Shown: piece after piece, positions 54,119 through 64,000 of the stretch
Position numbering within the stretch: the stretch's first letter is position 1
Layout of the letters: each line of letters starts with the position of its first letter
NCBI GenBank assembly: GCA_011799875.1
Contig: CM022302.1
Coordinates: 520,547,229-520,611,228 of the forward strand
Direction of reading: 5' to 3'
Source of the DNA: Thinopyrum elongatum
Taxonomy: Eukaryota > Streptophyta > Magnoliopsida > Poales > Poaceae
DNA: 64,000 nucleotides
Position numbers and translations under genes: made by a program
The notes under the pieces: model-generated
Told to the model about the DNA's origin: nothing
What the model saw: the letters and a program-made list of their open reading frames with translations, nothing else
Database searches by the model: none

Positions 54119-55695
54119 TGATATGTCTCCAATGTATCTATAATTTTTTTATTGTTCCATGCTATTATATTATCCATCTTGGATGTCTTATATGCATTTT
54201 GGTACTATTTTATATCATTTTTTGGGACTAACCTATTAACCTAGTGCCGAGTGCCAATTGTTGTTTTTTCCTTGTTTTTCCTTTTACAGAAAATCAATAT
54301 CAAATGGAGTCCAAACGGAATAAAACTTCACAATGATTTTTCTTGGACCAGAAGAAACCCAGGAGACTTGGAGAGGAGGCCAGAAGATCTATGAGGTGGC
54401 CATAAGCCCTAGGGGCGCGCCCCCAGGCTTGTGGGCCCCCCGTAGACCCTCTAACCCTAATTCTTGCTCCATAAATACCCAAATATTCCCTGAACACCAG
54501 AAGTGTCCACAAAAATACTTTTCCGCCGCCGCAAGTTTCTGTTCTCGTGGGATCCCATCTTGGGGACTTTTCTAGCGATTTACCGGAGGGGGATTCGATC
54601 ACGGAGGGCCTCTACACCAACCTTGCTGCCCATCCAATGATGTGTGAGTAGTTTACCACAGAGCTACGGGTCCATAGCTAGTAGCTAGATGGCTTCTTCT
54701 CTCTCTTTGATCTTTAATACCATGTTCTCCTCAATGTTCTTAGAGTTCTATCCGATGTATTCTTCTTTGTAGTGTGTTTGTTGAGACCGATGAATTGTGG
54801 GTTTATGATCAGATTATCTATGAATATTATTTGAGTCTTCTCTGAACTCTTTTATTCATGATTAAGATAGCTTTGTATTTCTCTTCGATTTATTGATTTG
54901 GTTTAGCCAACTAGATTGATCTATCTTGCCATGGGAGAGGTGCTTTGTGATGGGTTCAATCTTGCGGTGTCCTCACCTAGTGACAGAAGGGGTAGCGAGC
55001 CACGTATTGTATTGTTGCCATTAAGGATAAAAATATGGGGTTTATATCATATTGCTTGAGTTTATCCCTCTACATCATGTCATCTTGCTTAAAGCATTAC
55101 TCTGTTCTTTTGAACTTAATACTCTAGATGCAGGTAGGAGTCGGTCGATGTGTGGAGTAATAGTAGTAGATGCAGGATCGTTTCGGTCTACTTGTCATGG
55201 ATGTGATGCCTATATTCATGATCATTGCCTTGGATATGGTCATAACTATGTGCTTTTCTATCAATTGCTCAACAGTAATTTGTTCACCCACCATATTGTT
55301 TTATTTCAAGTGAGATGCCTCTAGTGAAACCTATGGCCCCCGGGTCTATTTTCCATCATATATTTTCATATCTATAAAACCAAAAATACAAAAATACCTT
55401 GCTGCCATTTATTTAATTTTATTTTATCTTGCTCTTTTATTTATCTTTTATACCTATCTCTATTGGATCTCACTCTTGCAAGTGACCGTGAAGGGATTGA
55501 CAATCCCTTTTTCGCATTGTGTGCAAGTATTTGTTAGTTTGTGCTGGTGCATCTATTGTGACTTGCTTGTCCCTCCTACTGGATTGACACCTTAGTTCTT
55601 AACTGAGGGAAATACTTATCTCTGCTTTGCTGTATCACCCTTTCCTCTTCAAGGGAAATAACAACGCAAGCTCAAGAAGTAGCAGGAAGAATTTC

Positions 55696-55713
55696 TGGCG
55701 CTGTTGCCGGGGA
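55696..55713 (+). promoter_or_regulatory. Primer binding site of element C, tRNA-Asp type
   Basis: TGGCGCTGTTGCCGGGGA, one mismatch from the Asp-tRNA 3' end complement, 11 bases after the LTR end. Confidence 0.85.
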
Positions 55714-55962
55714 GGATACACATCAAGCCTACCAAGTACCTATCATAAACTCTCATCTCTTGCATTTACATTATTTTCCATTTGCCATCTCTTTTTCCTC
55801 TCCCCCACTTCTAAACATCTTCAGAAAAACACAAAAATATTTGCCTTTTTATTCGCCATCTTTCTGTTCATCTTTTCGTTTGCCTTTATGTCTTACTTGG
55901 TTTGTTTGCTTGTTTTCTTGGCATAATTGTTTATTTATTGAAAATCAGAAGACAAAAAGTTT

Positions 55963-56815
55963 ATGGATCCTCATACACTTGCTAATCTTTTTAAATGATC
56001 CAATTATGATGAACCAATTGCTAGTGAGTTGAGTGCACTAGATTATCTTTATGAAATTTTGCTTGAAATTCGTGAATCTGAAAATTGTGATGAAGAACTA
56101 AAAGAGGAAATTTATGAAGTGATTCATGATAGCTCTATGAATGAAAAGCATGATTGCAATGGTGTTGTTATAAAATCTATTAATGTCAATTGTGCTAATA
56201 ATATGAAAAACCCCAAGCTTGGGGATGCTAATTTTGATATGTCCACTACTTATTGCAATGATCATGATTGGGGTGATTCTTCTTATGATAACAAATTTAT
56301 TTAAGCCTCTTGATGAATATGATATTGATAGTAGTGTTTGCAATAATATTGAAAATGGGTTTGGAAGAGTGTCAACTCTAGGTAATAATGATCCCACTAC
56401 TTTGGAGAATGATGAATCCTATGAAATTTTTGATAAAAGTGGGCTTGGAGAGGTCATGACTTTATTTGATGATAATCCCACTATATTGGAAGAGTGTCAA
56501 CTTTGCATGCATGTGGATCATGCAGAGAATATGTTAAGTGATAACTATATTGTTGAATTTGATTATGATCCTACATGTAATTATTATGAGAGAGGAAAAT
56601 ATGGTTGTAGAAATTTTCATGTCACTAAATTACCTCTCATTATGTTAAGATTGCTATTGTTTCTTTCTTCTTCCTTGCATATACTAGTTTTTGCTTGTCT
56701 TGATAATTTGTTTGCTTATAAAATGCCTATGCATAGGAATTATGTTAGACTTAAATATGTTTTTCAGATGCTACATGATGCTCTCTTCGTGTTTCAATTA
56801 CCATCTTTCATGTGA
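55963..56815 (+). pseudogene. Single ORF of the Athila-like family, copy C
   Basis: Homologue of 37366-38205. ATG 55963 starts MDPHTLANLFK, then TGA where copy A has an Ile codon; from 56029 (MSALDYLYEILLEIRESENC) the frame is open to 56304, and a frameshift at about 56290 moves it to the frame ending 56815. The breaks differ from those in copy A, so the family ancestor had an intact ORF of about 280 codons. Confidence 0.6.
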
Positions 56816-57462
56816 GCATCATTGACATCTTAAGCCTATCTTAATTGCTATAAAGAAAGAGCTTGTTGGGAGACAACCCAATAGTTACCTTTCCTATTTT
56901 CTTGTGTTTACACATTATTACTTCTATAGTAATTGTGTTTTAGTGTTTTAATTAGTGTTTGAGCCAAGAAAGACCTTTGGGATAATCTATGGTGATAGTT
57001 GATTTGATTTTGCTGAAAAACGAAAACTTTTGCGCCCAGTTCTAGAATTTTGAAAATTCACAAGAACATGATTTTGATCTGAAATTTTTGCACAAGATTG
57101 ATATATAAATTTCCCAGGTTTCCCTAAGTTTTCAGAATTTTTGGAGTTATAGAAGTATGGATAGTTTCCAGATTGCTATAGACAGTTTTGTTTTAGAAAG
57201 ATTCTGTTTTCTATGTGTTATTTGCTTATTTTGATGAATCTATGGGTAGTATCGGGTGGTATGAACCATGGAGAAGTTGGAATACAATAGATATAACAAC
57301 AATATAAATTTATAATGAGTTCACAATAGTACCTAAGTGGTGGTTTGCTTTTATTATAATAACGGAGCTCATGAGTTTTCTGTTGAGTTTTGTGTTGTGA
57401 AGTTTGCAAGTTTTGGGTAAAGTTTTGATGGACAATGGAATAAGGAGTGGTAAGAGCCTAAT

Positions 57463-57544
57463 CTTGGGGATTCCCAAGGAACCCCAAGGTAAAATTCAAG
57501 GAGAACCAAGCATCTAGGCTTGGGGATGCCCCGGATGGCATCCC
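57463..57544 (+). promoter_or_regulatory. Paired stem-loops in element C
   Basis: Stem-loop 1 (57463-57488): CTTGGGG/CCCCAAG and TTCC/GGAA with bulged A and CAA loop; stem-loop 2 (57523-57544): GGGATGCC/GGCATCCC with CCGGAT loop. Counterpart of 38858-38940 with a compensatory base-pair change in the upper stem. Confidence 0.55.
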
Positions 57545-58865
57545 ATCTTTTGTCTTCAATCCATCGGTAAAATTACTTGAGGCTATATTTTTATTCACTG
57601 CATGATATGTGTTTTGCTTGGAGCGTCTTGTGATATAAGAGTCTTTGCTTTATTTGTTTTTTAGTTTGCCACAATCATCCTTGCTGTACAAACCTTTTGA
57701 GAGGGACACACATTAATCGTGAATTTATTAGAATACTCTATGTGCTTCACTTATATCTTTTGAGCTAGGCAGTTGCTCTAGTGCTTCACTTATATCTTTT
57801 TAGAGCACGGCGGTGGTCATATTTTATAGAAATTGATGAACTCTCATGCTTCACTTATATTATTTTGAGATTCTTGAAAATAGTATGGCAATTGGTTTAG
57901 GTTATTAATTTAGTCCTAATATGATGGGCATTCAAGAGGGATATAATAAAAACTTTCATGAAGATCATTGAATATATGAGAAGTTTGATTCCTTGCATTT
58001 GTTTTGAGATATAAAGATTGTGATATTAGAGTCATGCTAGTTGGTAATTGTGGTTGATTAATAATACTTGTGTTAAGGTTTGTGATTCCCGAAGCATGCA
58101 TGTATGGTGAACCGTCATGTGATGAAGTTAGAGCATGATTTATTTTTGATTTGCTTCCATATGAGTGGCGGTCGGGGACGAGCGATGGTCTTTTCCTACC
58201 AATCTATCCCCCTAGGAGCATGCGTATTAGTACTTTGTTTAGAGGGCTAATAAATTTTTGCAATAAGTATGTGAGTTCTTTATGACTAATGTTGAGTCCA
58301 TGGATTATACGCACTCTCACCCTTCCACCATTCCTAGGCTCTCTAGTACCGCGCAAATTTCGCCGGTGCATCAAACCCACCATATACCCTTCCTCAAAAC
58401 AGCATACCTACCTATTATGGCATTTCCTTAGCCATTCTGAGATATATTGCCATGCAACTTCCACCGTTCCGTTTTCTTATGACACATACCATCATTGTCA
58501 TATTGTTCTCATATGCATGAGGCATTCATATAGAGTCATATCTTTGTTCCAGTATCAAGTTGTAATTCTTGAGTTGTAAGTAAATAAAAGTGTGATGATC
58601 ATCATTATTAGAGCATTGTCCCATTTGAGGAAAGGATGATGGAGACTAAGATTCCCCCACAAGTTGAGATGAGACTCCGGACGAAAAATAAAAATAAAAG
58701 AGGCCAAACACTACTGCAGGATGCTGCTAACGCGACACTACGATCAGAGACCCTTTGACGAAACTGTGTGCAATGCATTAATCGCAAACGGTGATGTAAA
58801 AAACCATCAAAAAAGATGAAAAATATTTGCGATGGCGGAGACATTAAACACGGTTTAGACTTTAG

Positions 58866-59290
58866 TTGCGTGTGCGATGAAGGGCATACGGTTGATCCAC
58901 TCGAACTGTTTGCGATGAGACAGAACAATAAAAACGGGGAGCCATATCAAGGTGTGTGCGACATACGGCATACAGTTCGCTTAGATGAATTGTTTGCTAT
59001 TAGGGAGTGCAACAGAAACGGTTAGCTAGATCAAGGTGTGTGTGATATACGGCATATGGTTCACTCGGACGAACTGTTTTCGATTAGGGAACAGAACATA
59101 AACGGTTCAACTTAACAAGATGTGTGTGATATGCGGCATACAGTTCACATAGATGAACTGTTTGCGATGAGCCAAAAGAACACAAATGAGTCGTGTAAAA
59201 AAGATGTGTGTGATACGCGGCAAACAGCCCACTCGGATGAATTGTTTGCGATGAGAAATTATAACACAGACGGTTACTACAGTTAATTCG
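58866..59290. repeat. Subterminal 84-86 bp repeats of CACTA D, five copies
   Basis: GTGTGTG(C/A)-type unit starts at about 58868, 58952, 59036, 59122 and 59206. Each unit contains a GGCATACGGTT-like motif and a GATGAACTGTTTGCGATGAG-like motif. Such repeats are the expected binding sites of a CACTA-encoded protein. Confidence 0.85.
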
Positions 59291-59830
59291 TGTGCGATTC
59301 TGTGTCTACAAAAAACTTTGAAAAATGCAAACTAGTTACTTGCGGTGGCTAGGAGTATCACACACGATGCATCTGCAAGTACTCGTGTGCGGTGATTAGT
59401 AAGTTACACGTACGTTTCCTTTTGTTAACACGTGTGTGAATTTGCAATATGGACAATTAATATGCAAATGCCTTATGGACATCGGTGCTGATCGCCACAT
59501 CCAAAACATGGATGTCCTCTACTCTACCGCTCTACCAGGGACACGCTTAAACTCAATGAACTATGTACGATACTAATACTTTCCACGAAAATTTAAGAAC
59601 TTGGCTAACAGCATTTGAGTAACATATATATAATGGTTACACTATTCGACAAAAGGAGGATCTTCGTAACACTGTTTCGACAACCATATGGTCCATATTT
59701 ACATACTTAAACATAGTAACAACTATCACATTTTAAGAGGCTGAGGGCCAACAACCACATGGTCCATATCTACGTACTTAACATAGTAACAGCTAGCACA
59801 TTTTAAGAGGCTGAGGGCCAACAACCACAA

Positions 59831-61457
59831 CTATCCGCTGGAAGCAGCTTGATCATGGCAACTCGGCATCTCGTCAATGAAAAGGAAGAACCCTCCTGTG
59901 CCTTGGTAGAGCATGAGTAGAACAGTGTCTCCAATTTTCCAATATGGATGCATTGCCACGACAAGTGAGAACTTGTTAATTTGAATGGTTCCATTTCTGC
60001 GGGAAATGCAGTACCTTGCAATCACTTTGGCGTTATTAGCAGGCACAAGTGTAATTCGACCAAGCCGGGAAATCGATCCAGGAACAGCTACAGCAGGGAA
60101 TTTCTGTTGAAATGTAGAATAAAAACCAATTGTAACATATCGTTGAAGATATATATAGTTCATGAGCATCAACATAAAAATAAGACTTTGTACCAGCGTT
60201 TTGTGCACACAATTGGTCTTGTTCAATGTGTGCACCATAGGTATAATTAATCCCATCCAAAATCTAGCGTTCATACGTTGTGCTATCTCTGTTAGATTAT
60301 CAACAAATTTTATGACATGCTTCAAGTCCTTCCAGTGAAATTTGGTACGCTTAGTAACATACAGATCATTAACTATGCATCCAACATATCCTGCTTAAAA
60401 GGTGGAAAGGTATTATTTATTCAGAACATGGCAGAAGAATATATAGTGTGCATAAATTGGTAAATAGAATTTGTTACTGCCTAGGAACGGAGTCAGAAAA
60501 TGAAATCACAATTGGTTGCTTAAATAGTGATCAATTAGTCAGAACAAATACCCCGATTTTGCTAAGTAATATGCCAGCATGGAGAAAGTTGAAAGGACAC
60601 TAACCTCGACCAGACTTTGATCGGCTGATGACGTTGGGGAAGTAAACATCCATGTTAATTAGACCAGGCTGTGGTGCACGCACTAGAATTTTATTGCTAG
60701 CTTTCAGTTCATAACACTTAGACATTTTTCTCCAAAGGTCCGCATCAAAATAGGAGTGACCATCTTTATCAAGTTTTACGCTAACTGTCATTGTAAATCC
60801 ATGCTGCGTTGTCAATATGACATCCATGGAGTCATCAACAATGTAAAGCCCAAGATTTCCTTGTACTCCTGTTCTTGCAAAGCAAGGGATGTACTGCTTG
60901 AAATGAAAATTAAGATCGTAAATTAGATATATTAAAATAACAGAGCAAGATGTAAATATGGGAGTAACTGATAGAACAGATCAATATATAGCTGAAAGCA
61001 AAGTACAAAAATATATAATTAAAAATAGATAATGTAACAAAGATTTGATGCAAATATGAGAGTAACTGAATGAACAATACATCATAAATTTGCCTAATAT
61101 AGGGAAAAAAATCGGCTTTGACATCTAGGCTGCACGTGGCACCATACCTTTTATCCAAATGTAGCAATAGACGGTATATGTTCACAAATTTAGGCCATGC
61201 CTACCGTGGTAGGGTGAGATTGAACATACCGAGCGCTCCCTGAAGTCATCCGGAATGGTGAGATAGAACTTCGTTTCCGACTGGCCGCGACCACACTTGC
61301 CCGATTTGTGCTCGCACTATGGACACATGAAGGAAAACCCTCGAATCAGCTAGAAGAAAAATGAATCCATGGTGATTTCCGCCGGTTGATTAACAGCGAC
61401 GGACGGACTGCGATAAGAGATGAGTGAATATTTTGCTAAATTGATTACCTTCTCCAT
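59831..61457 (-). CDS. Five-exon gene in CACTA D, apparently intact, unknown function
   Basis: Exons 61457-61449 (MEK), 61316-61230, 60893-60605, 60390-60194 and 60103-59831 (TAG). All junctions are GT-AG, the phases (0, 0, 1, 0) agree and no stop falls in any exon; total 284 codons. Residues: SETKFYLTIPDDFRERS, then GLYIVDDSMDVILTTQHGF, then DLWRKMSKCYELKASNKILV, then LTEIAQRMNARFWMGLIIP, then VVAMHPYWKIGDTVLLMLYQ and GGFFLFIDEMP at the end. The last two parts look like B3/REM-type or related beta-fold segments, but I cannot name the family. The start at MEK is the first in-frame ATG before a GTAATC donor; a longer 5' exon is possible. Confidence 0.65.
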
Positions 61458-61770
61458 GAGAAAAATCCCCGGCCCAATCCCGCCGAAAACCCCAATCGAC
61501 CAGAGTCTAGAATGTCGGTGCAGATAGGCGGCGGCAAGCGGTAGGGCGAAATCCCGTGCCATTTGGAGCGCGACCTCCGCTAGCCGGCGACAGCCGTCGA
61601 GCTTAGGGTGGCCGCCGCGATAGAATTTGATGAGGTGCAGAGTTGCGGAGGAGTCTGCGGCGAGTGGATGGGGATGAAGTGGGCGAGGGTTTTCTTTTTT
61701 CCTTTTGCATGTGTGGGTGAACATACACGGTTCGCAGAGGCGACGGAGATGAATCGTGTGCGATAGTAAA

Positions 61771-63940
61771 TCGCCAAGATTGAAGGGGAATCAAAATTTC
61801 CTTTGTCCTTTGTCCATGAGTTTTTTCTATGATAAACATAAACCCTGCAAATCACCGTGTTCAAATTTGCCAGTTTTCCGGGTTCATTTACCATATGTAG
61901 GGGATTATATGCATTTTCTAGGCATTAATGCACATAATTCAAATTCAAACAATCGGTGTATCAAAAGGTGCACAAGAACGGTCTGGAAAACCATGCTCGT
62001 GCTATTTAGTAAATTCTCATGCCTTTTAGAAGGAATGGGCAGAGATTTCATGGAAATGTGTGGCAATAGTCAACCACAAATGCGTCATTTATTGGTTTTT
62101 CAACTGTAGAAAAATTTAATACATGCTTGAAAAACATGACGGCTGGCATGGTGCCATGGTATGGCCTCATCGTGCCCTGGTAAAAATTTGAGAAGGTTTG
62201 GCTTATGTCGTCGTGCACGCCCTTCATAAATTGAACCATCACCGAGGAAGTTTCATGGTTTCGAGGGGGAAATCACCAAGATTGAAGGGGAATCCAAATT
62301 CCCTTCCTAGTTTGTCATTTAGTTTTTTTCTACAATCAACATAGCCCCTCCAATGCAATGTGTTCAAATTAGGCATTTTTTCGGGCTCATTTAATATATT
62401 TAGAGGATTATGTGCATTTTCTAGGCATTAATCCACATAATTCAAATTCGAACAATCGGTGCATGAAAAGGTGCACAAGAAGGGTCTGGAAAACCATGCT
62501 CATGCTATTTAGTAAATTCTCATGCCTTTTACAAGGAATGGGCAGAGATTTCAAGGAAATGTGTGGCAATAGTCAACCACAAACGCGTCGTTTACTGGGT
62601 TAACAACTATAGAAAAATGAAATACATGCTTGGAAAACATGACGCCTGGCGTGGTGCCATGGTATGGCCTCACCGTGCCCTGGTAAAAATTTGAGAATGT
62701 TTTCCTTTATGTCGTCATGCACGCCTTTCATAAATCGAACTATCGCCGAGGAAGTTTCATGGTTTCGAGGGGGAAATCACCAAGATTGAAGGGGAATCCA
62801 AATTTCCTTCCTAGTTTGTCATTCAGTTTTTTTCTACAATCAACATACCCCCTCCAATGCAACGTGTTCAAATTTGGCATTTTTCCGGGCTCATTTAACA
62901 TATTTAGGGGATTATGTGCATTTTCTAGGCATTAATCCACATAATTCAAATTCAAACAATCGGTGCATGAAAAGGTGCACAAGAAGGGTCTGGAAAATCA
63001 TGCTCATGCTATTTAGTAAATTCTCATGCCTTTTACAAGGAATGGGTAGAGATTTCAAGGAAATGTGTGGCAATAGTCAACCACAAACGCGTCGTTTACT
63101 AGGTTAACAACTATAGAAAAATGAAATACATGCTTGGAAAACATGACGCCTGGGGTGGTGCCATGATATGGCCTCACCGTGCCCTGGTAAAAATTTGAGA
63201 ATGTTTGCCTTATATCGTCATGCATGCCTTTCATAAATCGAACCATCACCGAGGAAGTTTCATGGTTTCGAGGGGGAAATCACCAAGATTGAAGGGGAAT
63301 CCAAATTTCCTTTCTCCTTTTTCCATGAGTTTTTTTCTATGATGAACATACACCCTGCAAATCACCGTGTTCAAATTTGGCACTTTTCCGGGTTCATTTA
63401 CTATATTTAGGGGATTATGTCCTTTTCTAGGCATTAATGCACATAATTCAAGTTCAAACAATCGGTGCATGAAAGGGTGCACAAGAACGGCCTGGAAAAC
63501 CATGCTCGTGCCATTTAGTAAATTCTCATGCCTTTTAGAAGGAATGGTCAGATATTTCGATGAAATGTGTGGCAATAGTCAACCACAAACGTTTGTTTAT
63601 TGGGTTTTCAACTATAGAAAAATGAAATAAATGCTTGAAAAACATGACGCCTGGCATGGTGCCATGGTATGGCCTCACCATGCCCTGGTAAAAATTTGAG
63701 AAGGTTTGGCTTATGTCCTCATGCACGCCCTTCATAAATCGAACCATCACCGAGGAAGTTCAATGCTTTCGAGAGGGAAATCACCAAGATGGAAGGGGAA
63801 TCCAAATTTTCTTCATTCTTTGCCCTTGAGTTTTTTTCTACGATGAACATACACCCTACAAATCACCGTGTTCAAATTTGGCATTTTTCCGGGCTCATTT
63901 ACCATATTTAGGGGATCATGTGCATTTTCTAGGCATTTAG
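61771..63940. repeat. 503-bp tandem repeat array, about 4.3 units
   Basis: The motif CAAGATTGAAGGGGAAT recurs at 61775, 62277, 62781, 63284 and 63785 (CAAGATGGAAGGGG in the last), giving periods of 501-504 bases. Units share ORF-like fragments that are not conserved as proteins. The last unit breaks off at about 63940, where the sequence becomes unrelated. Could be an internal array of CACTA D or an independent satellite. Confidence 0.9.
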
Positions 63941-64000
63941 CGCATATAAATCCAATCCAGCCACAGCTGCACGGGTGTGATGTGAGGGACATGGATTGCC
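63941..64000. other. Unidentified end of window
   Basis: About 60 bases after the end of the tandem array with no recognisable feature. Confidence 0.4.

Larger units (their letters stand above)
54119..58708 (+). mobile_element. Athila-like element C, 5' part
   Basis: 5' LTR 54119-55684 (TGATATGTCTCC to TAGCA, 1566 bp), Asp-tRNA primer site at 55696-55713, ORF 55963-56815 and 3' non-coding interior to 58708, where CACTA D is inserted. The left flank ATACC (54114-54118) should be one target duplication copy. The 3' LTR is not in the window. Confidence 0.85.
58709..61770. mobile_element. CACTA transposon D, left end and gene
   Basis: Begins CACTACTGCAGGATGCTGC at 58709, directly after AAA (58706-58708, expected one copy of the target duplication). 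It is followed by five 84-86 bp subterminal repeats and by a multi-exon gene on the minus strand. A CGTGTGCGAT motif like the subterminal one recurs at about 61753. The other end is not visible in the window; whether the tandem array after 61771 is inside it is unknown. No TNP1/TNP2 genes appear here. Confidence 0.7.

Noticed and set aside
62048..63750. Repeated 60-110 codon ORFs in the 503-bp array
   Set aside because: They recur with the tandem unit in different frames and lack conserved frame or domain.

Overview
The window looks like intergenic DNA from a large grass genome, most likely Triticeae (wheat, Aegilops or a relative). It is dominated by nested transposable elements: Ty3/Gypsy LTR elements primed by initiator-Met or Asp tRNA, two CACTA transposons with multi-copy subterminal repeats, and PIF/Harbinger-type elements with TAA target duplications. 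Family names would need a TREP or RepBase search; I call structure and superfamily only.

Layout. 1-13962: a tandem Gypsy array, LTR-internal-LTR-internal-LTR, with 4.1 kb LTRs longer than the 2.6 kb internal regions; each internal region keeps a broken integrase/chromodomain tail and a broken non-pol ORF. 13963-23264: a low-copy gene island with a SOG1/NAC8-like NAC gene (minus), a divergent unknown gene (plus), and two B3-domain genes (minus), separated by arrays of a GTTAACTGAATTTG-type motif in opposite orientations. 23268-24347: a 1.08 kb Harbinger-like element with TAA duplications. 24351-25194 plus 50011-50427: a second Harbinger-like element, split by a 24.8 kb CACTA element (25195-50010, target duplication GGA).

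Inside that CACTA, on the minus strand, lie a broken TNP2-type transposase (45450-48836) and a broken TNP1/En-Spm-type gene (42351 down to 32459) ending in an RNase H1/viroplasmin-like hybrid-binding domain. The CACTA has in turn been hit by an LTR element without recognisable pol (25764 to about 32460), a complete Athila-like non-autonomous element (35520-42095, duplication GTTTT) and a solo LTR (43340-44877, duplication GAGCC).

The right side is a further stack: an LTR fragment of another family (50428-50912) hit by a reverse-oriented Athila-like element (50913-54118), hit by a forward copy (54119-58708), hit by a second CACTA (from 58709). This last CACTA carries five 84-86 bp subterminal repeats and a five-exon gene of 284 codons with consistent splice phases. 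From 61771 to about 63940 lies a 503 bp tandem repeat array.

Best leads: a short acidic, tyrosine-rich reading frame kept open in all three LTR copies, apparently the last exon of a gene captured by the LTR; paired stem-loops with a compensatory change in the non-autonomous Athila-like family; the intact-looking gene inside the second CACTA; and the compact NAC/B3 island.
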